A DNA stretch of 64,000 nt from Mytilisepta virgata (GCA_028015205.1 CM051517.1:40559135-40623134); one strand, 5' to 3'; shown: positions 36,781 through 49,262, counted from the first letter of the stretch. The notes: generated by a model not told the origin, from the letters alone. Program-made: numbers and translations.

Positions 36781-37370
36781 TACAAATGTTTATTAAACAT
36801 TATAAAACAATGTCAAGATCAAAAGACAAGTATACTGCCGCAAAGTTTATATCATAATGTATCTTTGGACCCAAGATCTTAAGTGTAGCTGTTGTGTGCA
36901 AAGTTATTAAGGTTTTGAAAAAGTTTATGGTGCCGCCAGAAAGTAATACCTATATCTTGCATTTTCGCGACTTTTGTCGCAAGCAAAACAAAAAGCAAAC
37001 CAAACTTTGAATTTTTTTGTTTGTTATTGTTCATGACAAATATATATACTTTTGTTATGTCTATGTAGAGATTTTGTGTCAAGAATTGTTCCATTATATC
37101 TGTTCTTGCATTACATATTAGAATTTATATCTTCATACATATAGGGAACATGAAGGTGTTGAAATAGTATATAAGCATATTATAATAACATATATATATT
37201 TATGTCAATTTTTAAACAAATGCAATTTTTTTATATAATGGTATGATAATGTTTATGGTTTATCACTGTTGGTGGTATGATCAGAAAATATTAAAGGTTA
37301 CAAATGTCAATTTAATGTTTTGGAAACCCTCAAGGGGCAAACTGTAAACTGCAGATATATAACTAAACTA

Positions 37371-38095
37371 GAGGCTCAGCTGAGCCTAAATTGCTCACCT
37401 GACTTCTATTAGGCCATTTGAAAAGCTGTAAGAAATTCAAAATTGTCAAGTAACCCTGATATTTGATGTCTGACCTAAAAAGGATGAATCATTTGAATGT
37501 CCTTCCATGCCAACTTTAGTTCAGAGTCTGCCCATTAGTTCAAATTTACAAAAATGTCCTTTCCAATATGGATTTAAACTTTTGAACAGCTACAGCCATC
37601 TGTTGATCAAATGAATCTCAACCAAAAGTGGATCGTTTGAAGAGATTGTCATCATCCTTAAAAGTTTCAAAACATTTGATAATGTAGTTTCAGAAGATTT
37701 TTGAAAATTGGCCAATAAAAATCAGATGGCCTGTTTTATAATGTTTAACAATGGCGGAAATGTTGTTCATCAAACCGGAACCTTTGATGGATCATTTGTA
37801 GAGGTTCTTCCAAACATCATTCTTGCCAACTATGGTTACAACCCACCCATTAGTTCCTGAGCAATTGATAAAAAAACTTTTCCTATATGGTTTCAATGGA
37901 AACGAACAGCTGCAGCTGTCGTTTTAAGCAGATGAATCTCAACCAAAAGTGGATCCTTTGTAAAGGGTAATGTCATTAATCCTGCAAAGTTTCAAAACAT
38001 TTCATAATCTTGTTTCAGAGAAGATTTTTGAAAATTGACCAATAAACGTCAAAAGATGGCCTCTGGCAGTCATGTTGTTTATTAGGATTGAGCTA
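37371..38095 (+). mobile_element. GAGGCTC-family repeat element, copy B (3' end lost)
   Basis: 5' end AGAGGCTCAGCTGAGCCT, then AAATTGCTCACCTGACTT. The core has two units about 370 bp apart (CAACTTTAGTTCAGAGTCTG / ATGGTTACAACCCACCCATT; ACAGCTACAGCCATCTG / ACAGCTGCAGCTGTCG). The unit differs from those of copies A and C. The GACGAC tract and 3' hairpin are missing or decayed near 38090 (GAGCTAATAAAA). Confidence 0.75.
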
Positions 38096-38300
38096 ATAAA
38101 AATGTATTAGTTGGTTGATATCCCCGCTTATAAATATGCAAGAGTCAATTCAATGTACTAATTCAAGCCTATTGACATTTTCCTCTGAAACGTAAAGGGG
38201 TACAGAACACCTAAGGGAGTTAACTCTTTAAAAATCAGCTGAATATTTTAATCACATTTCACGTAAAGAAAAATCAAGCTTCTCAATGATCAAAATATGA

Positions 38301-38673
38301 GTCTTCCAAGGAAGACATGTGTCGCTTGCGGACGTCAATGTTTACAAAAGATATTAAAATTTTCTAAAAATGAAATATCTATATGCACAGAGTAAGTTTC
38401 ATCAAATTGCTTCGAGCGGTTATGGAGTAGCTGAGGATAGAAGTTTTGCACTCGCCCTTTTTTCAAAAATGTCAATTTTTCACAATTTTTTTTAAAAAAT
38501 TTTCTAAAAATAAAATATATTTATCACACCTGTGCATTAAGGTTAATGTACAGAGAAAGTTTCAACAAATTCCTTTGAGCGGTTTACGAGTACTTGAGGA
38601 TAGAAGAAAAGTGTTACGACACAAGACAACAGTGATCCCTATGTATCGACCATGCGTTCCACAGGCGACACAA
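38301..38673 (+). mobile_element. GTCTTCC-family repeat element, copy 2
   Basis: Starts GTCTTCCAAGGAAGACATGT GTCGC and ends GTTCCACAGGCGACACAA. One to two core units only, so it is shorter than copy 1 (30867-31548) with the same ends. Confidence 0.85.
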
Positions 38674-38867
38674 AAATTAGTGTTAGTCAAACTGCTATAT
38701 ATCCAATGAAATTATTCCGGTAAATTGTGTGGTTCAAAATTTATTGAAAGTTTTATATATTTGTCAATTGGTCAAAGTAAATATATTGTCAAAATTTTAT
38801 GAAAATTAAACGAGACAAATCTATTTTAGTCAAAAGTTTAGGGTAACCCCTTAAGGCAGTGTGTGCA

Positions 38868-39145
38868 AAACAGCAAATTTAGCAATTTTCAACTTATAAA
38901 AGGGGCACAACACAACAACAATGAAGAGACGCCACTCAAATTATAACTCAATGTTTTGGAAGTAATAAGCATTGTGTGTCGAGTTTCATAACATTTGATT
39001 GAAGCAAATTAGAGGTGTGGAAACGGCAAATTCAGCAATTTTAACATTTATTAAGGCACATCACTTGAAGGGTAAAAATTCGAATTTAATCTGTTTGGTG
39101 GTAATAAGAATTTGCATATTAAGTTTCATAACATTTGGTTGAGGC
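38868..39145 (+). repeat. Two diverged ~148-bp tandem units
   Basis: GGCAAATTCAGCAATTTTAAC-type start, GGCACA..., then GTTTCATAACATTTGnTTGA, twice. Similar in style to the cores of the dispersed families. Confidence 0.6.
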
Positions 39146-41065
39146 ATAGTAAAGTTAAATGCAGAAAACAGCTAAGATGCATCATGGTGATTTCTTTTCA
39201 TAAACCATTGTTTTAATCAACCAAAATTCAGAAATGAAAATATCCTTTTCAGCAGGACACGGAATTCTCACACGGAATAACCAGGAAAGTCCTAGGTACA
39301 TCATTCCTGAGATATGTTTATGGCCCTGCTTGAAAAAATAGTATCATATTGTAAAACAAATGACAAAAAACTCAAATCATTACAAACTTTTTTTTTTCAA
39401 CTTGCATACATTGACGTACTGTCTCGACAGATTCCACGAAATTGATTTTTCAAAATTTTGAATACCTTAATATCAATCGTCTAGCCACTTCAATAAAAAA
39501 GATATGATTGCAATGTGTTAAGTCGTAACTAAGAGTAATGAGTTAAGTTGTTGTTCAATCCTGTCTTCCTGAGAAACAAAAAATTCAAAGTAAAAGGAGC
39601 AACTATTGATATTGAGATTTTATATAAAACTGAAACCCTGTGTTATATGAAATATGCACAATACATGGATGAAATAAATCTTAGGATAAGTCGAGTCGAT
39701 AAATTCCAAAGTATTTTTCAAATTTTAAGTGCGTTTAATTAATGTTTGAAAAAACCCAAAAACCAAAGAACCAAACTAGTGATACTTCAGTCAAAATAAG
39801 GTTTGACCTATTGCAAATTTTTTTTTATCTAAATTGCTAGTATATTATCCTAAATATACACAGGAAAAAGTTCATGACAATCAGACCATGGGAATATTCA
39901 AAATCTCCTATGGCATTTTCAACTCTCGCTAAAACTAGGTTTTTGTCTTTTTTCAACTTCCCCCCCCCCCCGCTTGTTAAGAAATATAGTTCCATGCACT
40001 AAAGTGGCTTAATTTGACTTATACATATATTTTGCTTTATATGATAAAAGAATATTCATAATTTTATTTGTACTTTGATGTTATTGACATGTTTAATATC
40101 ACAGAAAATGCTTACTTTGAACCGTGTGCCGATTTTGAAAAAGATAATAAAAATATTTGTTAATGATTCTCCCTATATATCAATTTCTACTTAGTTAAAC
40201 AATTTTAAAACCACAGTGTAAGTACTAATATTTTCATCAAAATTTGGTTCATAAAATTGATTTTTCGAACTTTTTTGGAAATTAGGAATCTTAGGAAGAC
40301 AATCATTCAAAATTGAATTAAAAAGTGATTATATGACATCGTTTCACTAGATTGAACGCCAAAAAACGGCACTTCTTCAAATCAGCTATAAATGTTCACG
40401 TCTTTTCACTCAGACAGATAATTTAGTGTTGCAGGATAAAAACATATACATAAACTTCGCATTTCCACCCGTTTCTAAGGATCGTACAAATAAACTTTAT
40501 ATTTTTCTTACACGATGTACATATTGTATATATTTACCCTTTTTAATACTGAACATATTCTTTGGCAAAATAATTTGTACAGAAAAAACAGTATTATTTT
40601 GTTGTGGTTTTGGCCAAATTCCAAGGTCTCGTTTACCCTATGACGTCATTAACATATTCCCGCAAGTTTTGGCCAAATTTTACTGTCAGCCTAAACGTAG
40701 AGATGTAAAGTTCTAAATGAGACATACCTCATTGAAAAGCAAAAGAATAGCAGATTTTAAAACTGCTACAAATATGGTACGATCATCGTTTACTTTTTTC
40801 ACAAAATGAGTCTGAAAGCAAAGTTTCTCTGATCACCATGTGTTTAATTTTGGAGATAAACTGAGAAAAGGGATGGACATTAGTCATGTTATTACTTTAC
40901 TCATGGGTGGAAAGTGGCAGTTATTTGTTTAAAACAAATATTCCTAGCTTTCATTTCAGCCCTTAAATGTTACTTTTACCATAATGGTATTGTATTAATT
41001 TACTCAAATTTACTTTAAAGGTTCAACTTTTTAAAACTATGGTGCTCAGTGGCCACTTGACCTTA
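39146..41065. other. No gene recognised
   Basis: AT-rich. A segment near 39835-39955 (CTAAATATACACAGGAAAAA ... TCCTATGGCATTTTCAA) is a distant relative of the arms of the inverted element at 41066-42230. Open frames at 39548 and 40426 lack coding character. Confidence 0.5.
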
Positions 41066-42230
41066 ATAGTCCAGTCAATCTAGCATAAATTTGACCCAAA
41101 CCTTAAAGTAATTGCAAAAGAAAATTTTTAAGTTTTAATCTTTAGCATTATACCCCAAATATACACAGAAAAAAGTCTAACAAAATCTAACTTGAGGAAG
41201 ATTAAAAAATCACAATTTTAAAATTCCTATGGACATTTGCATTGAAAATGGGAGATAACTCTGCAAAAAAGGCAGAAATATCAATAAAAATTGATACAAA
41301 ATTATAACTTTACCGCTTCTATTCAGCAGAATGTATTGATTCTTGATATTTTAGCCGTCTTTAGAGTATAACAAACAACTCTAAAGTTTTTTTCATATCT
41401 TTTATCAAGCTACAACCTAGATTTCGTAATTCATTAGTTCACCAATTATTAAATTTTCAACTTGTCAAGGTTAAGAGTCTCAAATTTAATAAAAATGATT
41501 AAGCATATATTCTTCTTTTTGTGGTTTAAAGTTTCTTTAAACAAGGTAGATGCTGATCAAATATAATTTACAGATATAAGCAATACCAATTTTTCACATT
41601 ATTTTTTCAAAATGGTCACAAAGCCACAAATTTGCAATTTCTTTAATGAAAAATGTGCAAAAAAAAAAAATTAAAATTACCCATAACATTTCGGTTTTGT
41701 ACATTTCATGAGCAGAAGATTATATAATATAGTCAAATACGAACTTATAACCCCATCAAAGTATCATACTTTACATGAATTTCAAGAAAATCAACAAAAA
41801 ATTGACAAAAAGATTCATTTTTGCGGAGTTATCTCCCCTTTTCAATGTTAATTTCCATAGGAAATTAAAAATGCTGATTTTGAGTTTTCCTCAAGCAAGA
41901 TTTTATGAGACTTTTTTCTGTGTATATTTGGGGCTTAATGCTATAGATTAGAACTAAAATATTTTCTGTTGCAATTAGTTTGAGGTTAAAACTTAGTCTG
42001 ACTGGACTATAAGTGTATAATGAGACTCAAGTAGTTTTTAGAGTTATCTCCCTTATTCAATGCAAATTCCCATAGGAGATTTTTTACCTGTAATTTTATC
42101 TGCCTGCATTCATTTCATTGGGATTTTTCCTTGGTTAATCCCTGTAAATTTCCTGAAGCAAATTTAATCATTCATTTCTTCTGTTGCAATTAATTTGAGG
42201 TTAGGGTGCATTTATGCTAGATTGGACTAT
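41066..42230. mobile_element. Inverted-repeat element, diverged arms
   Basis: Outer ends ATAGTCCAGTCAATCTAGCA and the reverse complement of TGCTAGATTGGACTAT. Inner arms also pair (CCCCAAATATACACAGAAAA at 41153 with TTTTCTGTGTATATTTGGGG at 41915; GGGAGATAACTC near 41250 with GAGTTATCTCCCC at 41826). Three related units appear, two inverted to the first. Arms are clearly diverged. Confidence 0.7.
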
Positions 42231-42364
42231 GATAAAAGTGCAGGATCAAACTTTCATTCTAGATCACCCGGGTCCCCCTCCCAATCCAAAATGGTTACTC
42301 CCTTAATTGTTCAAGTCATGGAGATATTGTTTTTCGTATTATAGTTACCTTTTTTTTTTTACAG

Positions 42365-42503
42365 CAATGAAAATTCCATCTTTATGGACGATGGTACAAT
42401 CTTAAAAGCATCAGCCATAATGATGAAAGCCATCTTCCCTACCAATGCATACAAACCCATCACATTGTCATGTATAGTGACAAATGGCAACATCACTGGA
42501 ATT
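42365..42503 (+). CDS. Candidate orphan exon, Ig-like half domain
   Basis: A run of T and ACAG acceptor ends at 42364 and ATT|gtaagt follows at 42504. Between them, 1 nt plus 46 open codons read NENSIFMDDGTILKASAIMM...KPITLSCIVTNGNITGI. TLSCIVTN resembles the F strand with the conserved Cys of an Ig domain, which suggests the second half of an Ig-superfamily domain. No neighbouring exon was found on this strand within the window, so it may belong to a gene with long introns or be a relic. The flanking 42504-43490 shows nothing else coding. Confidence 0.45.
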
Positions 42504-43493
42504 GTAAGTAATTTTCTATTCAAAATTGTTTTACAAGCAGCTTTAATATTTTTATTTATGTGTAACTATAAGGTAACATTCTGAAAGTGAGTATTGCTGG
42601 GCAATACAATGTCCTATACAGGCTTGAGATGTGAAAAAAAACAAACCAAATGCCAAATGAATTGGATGCAGATCTGTCGGCAATGATTCCTAAAAATTCT
42701 GAAATGTTTGCATAGAATACACAATAACTCATCAACCTGAAACCCAAAATTGATCTTGATCATCATAATAAGCTCACACACCAAACATAAGATCAATTAT
42801 TAAAAGTTTGCAAAAAAAAAAAAGTCCAGAAAATGAATATATTGAAAATTCTATTTCCAAAAACAATAACTCACAATAATTATCCAATCAACATGAAAAA
42901 CAACCTGTAGCTTTTTTTTTAAATTGATTGGTTTACAGAAATCTCTCCAAACGATGGGTCAGAGGTCGAAATAAAAATTAAAAATCAGATAATAAATCTT
43001 ATAGGGTGGGGATCTCAAGGGTTTAAAAGTTACTATTTTGTTTCCATCGAAACCTGGCCAGTTTGTCCAACCGATTCCAATATTTTTCCATTAATTAGTA
43101 AAATTTGAAAGGATTTGTTCAGCACAGAACTGCAATTTAAAAAATCGCACTTAATCCTTTACCATGGCAACAGCAGACACATGGTGGTTATTGTTTATTG
43201 AGTTTCATTACAAAGGGTCCAACCATCTTCAAAAACTGGGCCAGACAAATATCAATTGAACATAGATCATAAAAAAATAACTACTTATACTGCATTAATT
43301 GCCACAGGTGCTCTAATATCAATTATGGATCCATGATTTTTTTCAATTAAAAAAAAAAAAATTCGGGTAGTGGCCATCTTGTATTTTAAAATATAGCCAA
43401 TCGAAAGCAATCAATAACTAAACATTGTTTTTCCAATATATTCCTATTGAAACCCCTACCTCCTTTTGATCTCCAAAGAGTTGTCGAAAATCG

Positions 43494-44387
43494 TTGTTTA
43501 ACGTTTTTATAAACGATATTTTTTATTTTATTAAGCAGAGCTCATTGTATAACTATGCAGATGACAACACATTATCGTTCTGTAGTCCTGATCTTGACAA
43601 GCTAATATCTACATTAGAAGATGAATCCAAACAATTGATTGAATGGTTTAAATTTAATAAAATGCAAGCTAATCCTGACAAATTCTAGGTGTTAGCAGTT
43701 GGCAAAAAGACTTTTGAGAAGAGCCCATCAATACATATTCAAAATTCTAATTTGTCTTGCGAAACTGTGGTAAAATTGTTGGGCATTGACATTGACTACC
43801 AGTTAAATTTTGATTTACATATTAGTAATTTGTGTAGAAAGGCATCTCAGCAGCTCAATATTTTGAAACGTTTAGGACCTTTTCTTTCCAAATTAAATAA
43901 AATCACTATATTTCATACTTTTATATTGAGTAACTTTAATTTCTGCCCTTTGGCTTGGCATTTTTACACTGAAAAAAATACCACAAAATTAGAAAAAGTG
44001 CAAGAAAGAGCACTCCGGTTTGTGTATGACGACTACAACTCCACATATCTACAACTTGTGGATAAGTCTAAGGTGTCAACTCTTCTGGTGCGCAGAATCA
44101 GGACTATGGCATTAGAAACTTTTAAGATTATAAATAATATTGCTCCTTCATGTTTGAACAGTCTTCTAAAAGTTAAATCTACCAAGTACTCCTTTAGATA
44201 CAGTAATATATTAGATGTTCCCCGGGTAAGAACATCTATTTATGGTAAAAAATCGTTTAAATATGCTGCAGCTACACTGTGGAACAGTCTTCCGGACCAT
44301 TTTAGGACAGAAAACAGTTTTTCTCAATTTAAAAACTTGATTCAGTCTTGGAATGGTTCCAAATGTCGCTGTTCTGCATGCATTTGA
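43494..44387 (+). pseudogene. Non-LTR retrotransposon RT, 5'-truncated, one stop
   Basis: C-terminal part of a jockey/CR1-like reverse transcriptase, followed by the conserved post-RT region. The palm motif YADD (43554-43565) sits in SLYNYADDNTLSF; then LLGIDIDYQLNFDLHI, LERxL-type thumb region and ALRFVYDDYNSTYLQL; ends CRCSACI-stop. The frame is continuous from 43494 to 44387 except for one TAG at 43686-43688 where the family expects a coding residue. Everything upstream of the palm (endonuclease, fingers) is missing, as expected of 5' truncation by target-primed reverse transcription. Clade assignment is by eye only. Confidence 0.9.
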
Positions 44388-44850
44388 TTTCTAAGTGTTT
44401 GCTATTATACTGTCAGCTCTGCAACTCATTTTTTAGTTTTAGTTTGTTTAGTATTATAGTGCTTTCTTAATATATTTATTCACTCAAATTTTTTTAGCTT
44501 ATATAAATTGCTTTGCTATCTAGTGCTTATTTTTAAGATTTTCGATTTTTACCGCTGCTGACATGCTGTCAGGTGACCCATAGAGGCGCTTGCCACATGA
44601 GCTGCTGATTGTTTCTTTCAAACACTTCTATTTATTTTTTAATGAATTTATAAATTTTTATATAAGATTGCTAGAGACCTGTAATTTTGTTTGATGCATG
44701 GCTTTATTTAGAATGTTTTATATGTGCATGATGCTTTGTTTTTATTTGTTTTGTATACGTTTTTATATTCGGTAAAAAGCTCACCAGAGCTTACGTTTAT
44801 ATGTTTTATACCCTGCCGAATCAAAATAAAGTTTTCTTTTCTTATCTTAT
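44388..44850 (+). other. 3' UTR and tail of the retrotransposon
   Basis: Follows the ORF directly and ends AATAAAGTTTTCTTTTCTTA then TCTTATC, a short (TCTTA)-like repeat tail as seen in non-LTR elements lacking poly(A). The exact boundary is inferred. Confidence 0.55.
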
Positions 44851-44935
44851 CGTCTGACCTGTCGGTCCCGACCGACAAGATTTCAGTAGGTCCGACTCGA
44901 CTGTCAATTCTGCCGGTCCTGGTGTCCGACAAACA

Positions 44936-46909
44936 AGAGGCTCTCAAGAGCCTGAATCGCTCACCTGGCAAACAATGTACTATAAACTAAATTAATATAT
45001 TAATGTTTGTTGTAAATTAAACTGAGTATTAAAGGTCATGTAAAATGCTGAAAATACCTTTAAAAGCCTTTCAAGAACCTCTGGAAAGAAATGGGCATGA
45101 GTTCTCCCTACGCTTGATTAAGATACAGTCATGGTCAATCTGATGATTCACAATACAAAATACAAACTTTAATTCCATCTTCAAATACAAGTAAAAATCT
45201 TTTGGTCTATATGTTGTCTTCGTTTTTAAAATGTTTGAAAGAAGTTATGTAAAAATTGTGGGTTAAGGCTTTGTATTTTCTATTATGCTTCATCTTTGAT
45301 CATATTGACTTAGCTGTTGGTTTTTATCCAACAAACCATGCTCATTTGTCATTTTGTAGAGTCTCATTCAAATACCCCTAGTAGTTTCAGAGAAGAAGAT
45401 GTTTGAAAATTTGTTAACAACGATGATGACGGACACCAAGTGATGGCAATTAAAAGCTCACATATTATGAAGTTTAATCATTGTTATACAACATTTTCAT
45501 CATCACCATTCACTAAGGATACCATGTTTACTTTAAAAACCAAATATTGTTGAAATCCGAGCAAGTGTAAAAAAGGGCGGGAAAAAACAGCCGTCCAAAA
45601 CAAACTTTCATCATCACCATTCAACTCGGGATACCATGTTTACCTTGAAAGTAGCTTTCATCTTCATTTTCTTTCTATAATTCAGGAAAAAATAGCAAAA
45701 AACAGCATTTTGACCCCTATGGTCTATTTTTAGTAAGGGCGGACATGTTTTAATCAACCAATCAAAAATCCAAGCATTAACTTTTTACAGGATACCCTCA
45801 GGAACAATCTTACCAAGTTTCATTTGATTTTGAATAGTAGTTTCAGAGAAGAAGATTTTTGAAATAATAACATAAAAAAAGCCAAAAATGTCAAAAAAGG
45901 GCAATAACTCTAACATCAGTTGACAGATTTTCACGAAAATCAGCACACAGGTAGCTCTCATCATGCTGAACACTTTCAGCCTGCCAGAATTTGCCGTAAC
46001 CTAATCATTTTTGAGATATTTGCGAAAAACTGTTGTTTGACCCCTATGTTCTATTTTTAGTAACAGTGGCCATGTTTTTCGACGGATCAAAAATCGAAGC
46101 ATAAACTTTGTGCAGGATACCCTAAGAAACAATCTTACCTAGTTTCATTTGATTTTGAATAGTAGTTTCAGAGAAGAAGATTTTTGAAATAACATAAAAA
46201 AAGCCAAAAATGTCAAAAAAAGGGCAATAACTCTAACATCAGTTGACAGATTTTCACGAAAATCAGCACACAGGTAGCTCTCATCATGCTGAACACTTTC
46301 AACCTGCAGAATTTGCCGTAACCTAATCATTTTTGAGATATTTGCGAAAAACTGTTGTTTGACCCCTGTATTCTATTTTTAGTAACAGTGGCCATGTTTT
46401 TCGACGGATCAAAAATCCAAGCATAAACTTTGTGCAGGATACCCTAAGGAACAATCTTACCAAGTTTCATTTGATTTTGAATAGTAGTTTCAGAGAAGAT
46501 TTTTGAAATAATAACATAAAAAAAGCCAAAAATGTCAAAGGGCAATAACTCTAACATCAGTTGACAGATTTTCACGAAAATCAGCATACAGGTAGCTCTC
46601 ATCATGCTGAACACTTTCAACCTGCCAGAATTTGCCGTAACCTAATCATTTTTGAGATATTTGCGAAAAACTGTTGTTTGACCCCTATTGTCTATTTTTA
46701 GTAACAGTGGCCACGTTTTTCGACGGATCAAAAATCGAAGCATAAAATTTGTGCAGGATACCCTAAGGAACAATCATGCTAAGTTTTTTCCAAATCCATT
46801 CAGTAGTTTCAGAGAAGATTTTTGAAAAATTGTTAACGACGACGACAGACGACGACGGACGCAAAGTGATGAGAATAGCTCACATGGCCTTTTAGGCGAG
46901 GTGAGCTAA
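44936..46909 (+). mobile_element. GAGGCTC-family repeat element, copy C (composite)
   Basis: Starts AGAGGCTCTCAAGAGCCT, then GAATCGCTCACCTGG. A first 3'-like end lies at 45419-45466 (AACGATGATGACGGAC, AAGTGATGGCAATTAAAAGC). Then about three ~300-320-bp units (GTTTCATTTGATTTTGAATA, AAAGCCAAAAATGTCAAA, CAGTTGACAGATTTTCACGA, TTTTCGACGGATCAAAAATC) and a final GACGACGGACGC tract. Ends AGCTCACATGGCCTTTTAGG, CGAGGTGAGCTAA. It looks like two elements joined, or one with an internal duplication. Confidence 0.85.
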
Positions 46910-47254
46910 AAAGTTGTTTATTGGTGATGACAGAGATATATAGGAGTTAGAGGGCCAGAAAGGCAATAGGAGGCCAGAACTAAAATTTCACTTCAAAAAT
47001 GTATAATTTAATATTCATGCCAACTTGAACAGACAAAAGAGACATCATCCAAAGAGCATAGTTCACGAAGAGCTTAATTTTAAATTTAATAAAGTTAAAG
47101 TACCTAGTTGTATTTATTAAACCAGTCTATCAACTTATAAATTCAAGGTAATCGGCTTATAGTTATCCATCAGTGTAAAAAATGTTTGGGAAAACTGGTC
47201 ATCACAAATTGCTTTAGACAACAAAGAGGAGGGTCAACAAAGCTTCCAAAGAGG

Positions 47255-47524
47255 TTTGTTTGTTTGTTTTAGTTGGGGTTTTACACCGTTTTCAGCACAT
47301 TTGACTATTTCCCGGCAGCCAGTTTTTATTGGTGGAGGAAGCCGGAGTACCTGGAGAGAACCACCGACCTTTGGTAGTAAAATTGGCAATTCTTGTCAAT
47401 TAAGATCGGAGTCGAACACACCCCGCCACAGGTGAGATTCAAACTCACAAACTCAGCGTTGAGAGGCTAGTGATCACTAGTAGTCATGACGAACTACCTA
47501 GACCACTCGGCCAACGAGGTCCCC
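47255..47524 (-). mobile_element. tRNA-derived SINE
   Basis: On the minus strand the head at about 47450-47524 contains GTTGGCCGAGTGGTCTAGGT (A-box-like, Leu/Ser-type tRNA) and GAGTTTGAATCTCACC (B-box-like). The body with CTCTCCAGGTACTCCGGCTT and CCACCAATAAAAACTGGC is shared with 26229-26362. Strong conservation between copies suggests a conserved SINE central domain. Confidence 0.8.
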
Positions 47525-47814
47525 ACTTTCAAAGAGAAGTAAAAGACAGAAGTCTCAAGTCTTTTTACAAAAATATATAATTTATTGCATCTATAACTTA
47601 AATAACATAAACAATAAGACTTTACACACAGATGAAAAACTAAAGAAGTATCTTTTACCCAAAACAAAAATATTACCGGTAATGATTTGTAGACAATTCT
47701 TACATGATTTTAATCTACACTAAGGAAGATAATACTGATAAAAATCACAAATGGTGAGCGAAATAATGCAATAATTTAATTGAATGGTTGACACTTGATC
47801 ATTAAAATAGTATA

Positions 47815-47953
47815 TACTTATTGACTGAGTAAGAGGGGAATAGTAAGTTTATTGTCCCGAGGAACAACTATTGCCCCGAGGCAACGCCGAGGGGCAATAG
47901 TTGTTCAGAGGGACAATAAACTTACTATTCCCCGACTACTCAGTCAGTAAGTG
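47815..47953. mobile_element. Foldback MITE, copy 1
   Basis: TACTTATTGACTGAGTAAGA ... GGGGAATAGTAAGTTTATTG pairs with CAATAAACTTACTATTCCCC ... GACTCAG-type sequence; the centre is GCCCCGAGGCAACGCCGAGGGGC. Related to 48363-48519. Confidence 0.85.
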
Positions 47954-48362
47954 TTTTATTATACCGAAAGAAACACAAGAGATAATTAAGGCAAAATTTA
48001 AGTCATGTGTACGTACCCGAGATGCATGATCGAGTGACAGAGTCCATTATTTTTTTTTAAATTCATGTTCCCACCATGACATATCCCTTTTTCTAAATAC
48101 TTAATTACATCTCGGGATTCAGCATTGACGATAACCTATAACGCGGGAGCTTCCGAACGGGTCGGCTAAAACCTCCCAGCCAATCCCGTGCCCGGGATTA
48201 AAAATCCGCGAAACAACGTAACTTGAAGAGGGAAAATAGTTTTTTGAGGGAAAATAGTTTGTAAACTATTGACTGGTGACCGGGGAAAATAGTTAAATCA
48301 CTGAAAATGTTAAAAATAGTGAAATTATTGTGCATGTATTTATTATAGAAAAATATATCTAA

Positions 48363-48519
48363 GGTATAATAATATATACTTATTGACTGGGAATGAGGGG
48401 AATAGTAAGTTTATCGTCAACAAGGTACCAACTATTAACCCGAGGGCAATAGTTGATATCGAGGGGATAATAAACTTACTATTCCCCGAATATGCAGTCA
48501 GTAAGTGTTCTATTATACC
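48363..48519. mobile_element. Foldback MITE, copy 2
   Basis: Same family as 47815-47953 with outer ends GGTATAATAATATATACTTA and TATTATACC. Arms carry GGGGAATAGTAAGTTTAT. The tip is more diverged (AACTATTAACCCGAGGGCAA). Confidence 0.82.
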
Positions 48520-48544
48520 GAAAAACACTTTAACGATCAATATT

Positions 48545-48655
48545 TTCCAGTACTATTGACTGGTCAATAGTAGTGGAAACTACTGACCGGTCAATAGTAG
48601 TGGAAACTACTGACCTGTCAATAGTAGTGGAAAATATTGACTGGTCAATAGTTTC
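48545..48655. repeat. ~29-bp tandem repeat with internal palindromes
   Basis: About four units of CTACTGACCGGTCAATAGTA followed by GTGGAAA. Each unit contains a GGTCAATAG / CTATTGACC-like palindrome. Similar ACTATTGACTGGT words occur at 48250-48290. Confidence 0.85.
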
Positions 48656-49262
48656 AAGTTTAGAAACAGACAAAATAGTACAATTATTGTCTTAATTTTT
48701 ATATAGAAAAAAACATACTGAGGTATAATTTATTTCATTACCTACAGTACTGAATACTGGTCATTAATTACTTCTTGCCAAGAGGCAATTCACATATCAT
48801 TTTAGTGATACATATGAGTTAACAATATACAAATGTATGACATATTTTAGTACACATTTGTGTCTAATACACAACCATATTATTGTGTCTTTAAATTGTT
48901 TCAGCTCATTGACAATAATTGGTTTTTGATCAGAGATGCAGATAATTATTTTTTTTCTGTCAGACATTGTGGCCTACAAGATAGGCAGTTTTGCCGGAAC
49001 TACTTTTTTAATAATAATCTTTTCAAACAATATGATAAATGACAACAGGTGCCTTGACTAGTACCCTACTATTGTAATAGTAAGGAATGTTGATGGATTT
49101 TGAAGATACTACAGGCTATTTATTGTAATTTGCATATCATGTTTAGTTATATACAAGAGTCCTCTGTCAACCTTTAAATGATTTCTTATTTTATTCATGA
49201 TATCAAACAATCGAGAATGATGGAGACTACAGTTTCCACTCTGATACAATACATTGTTGTTT

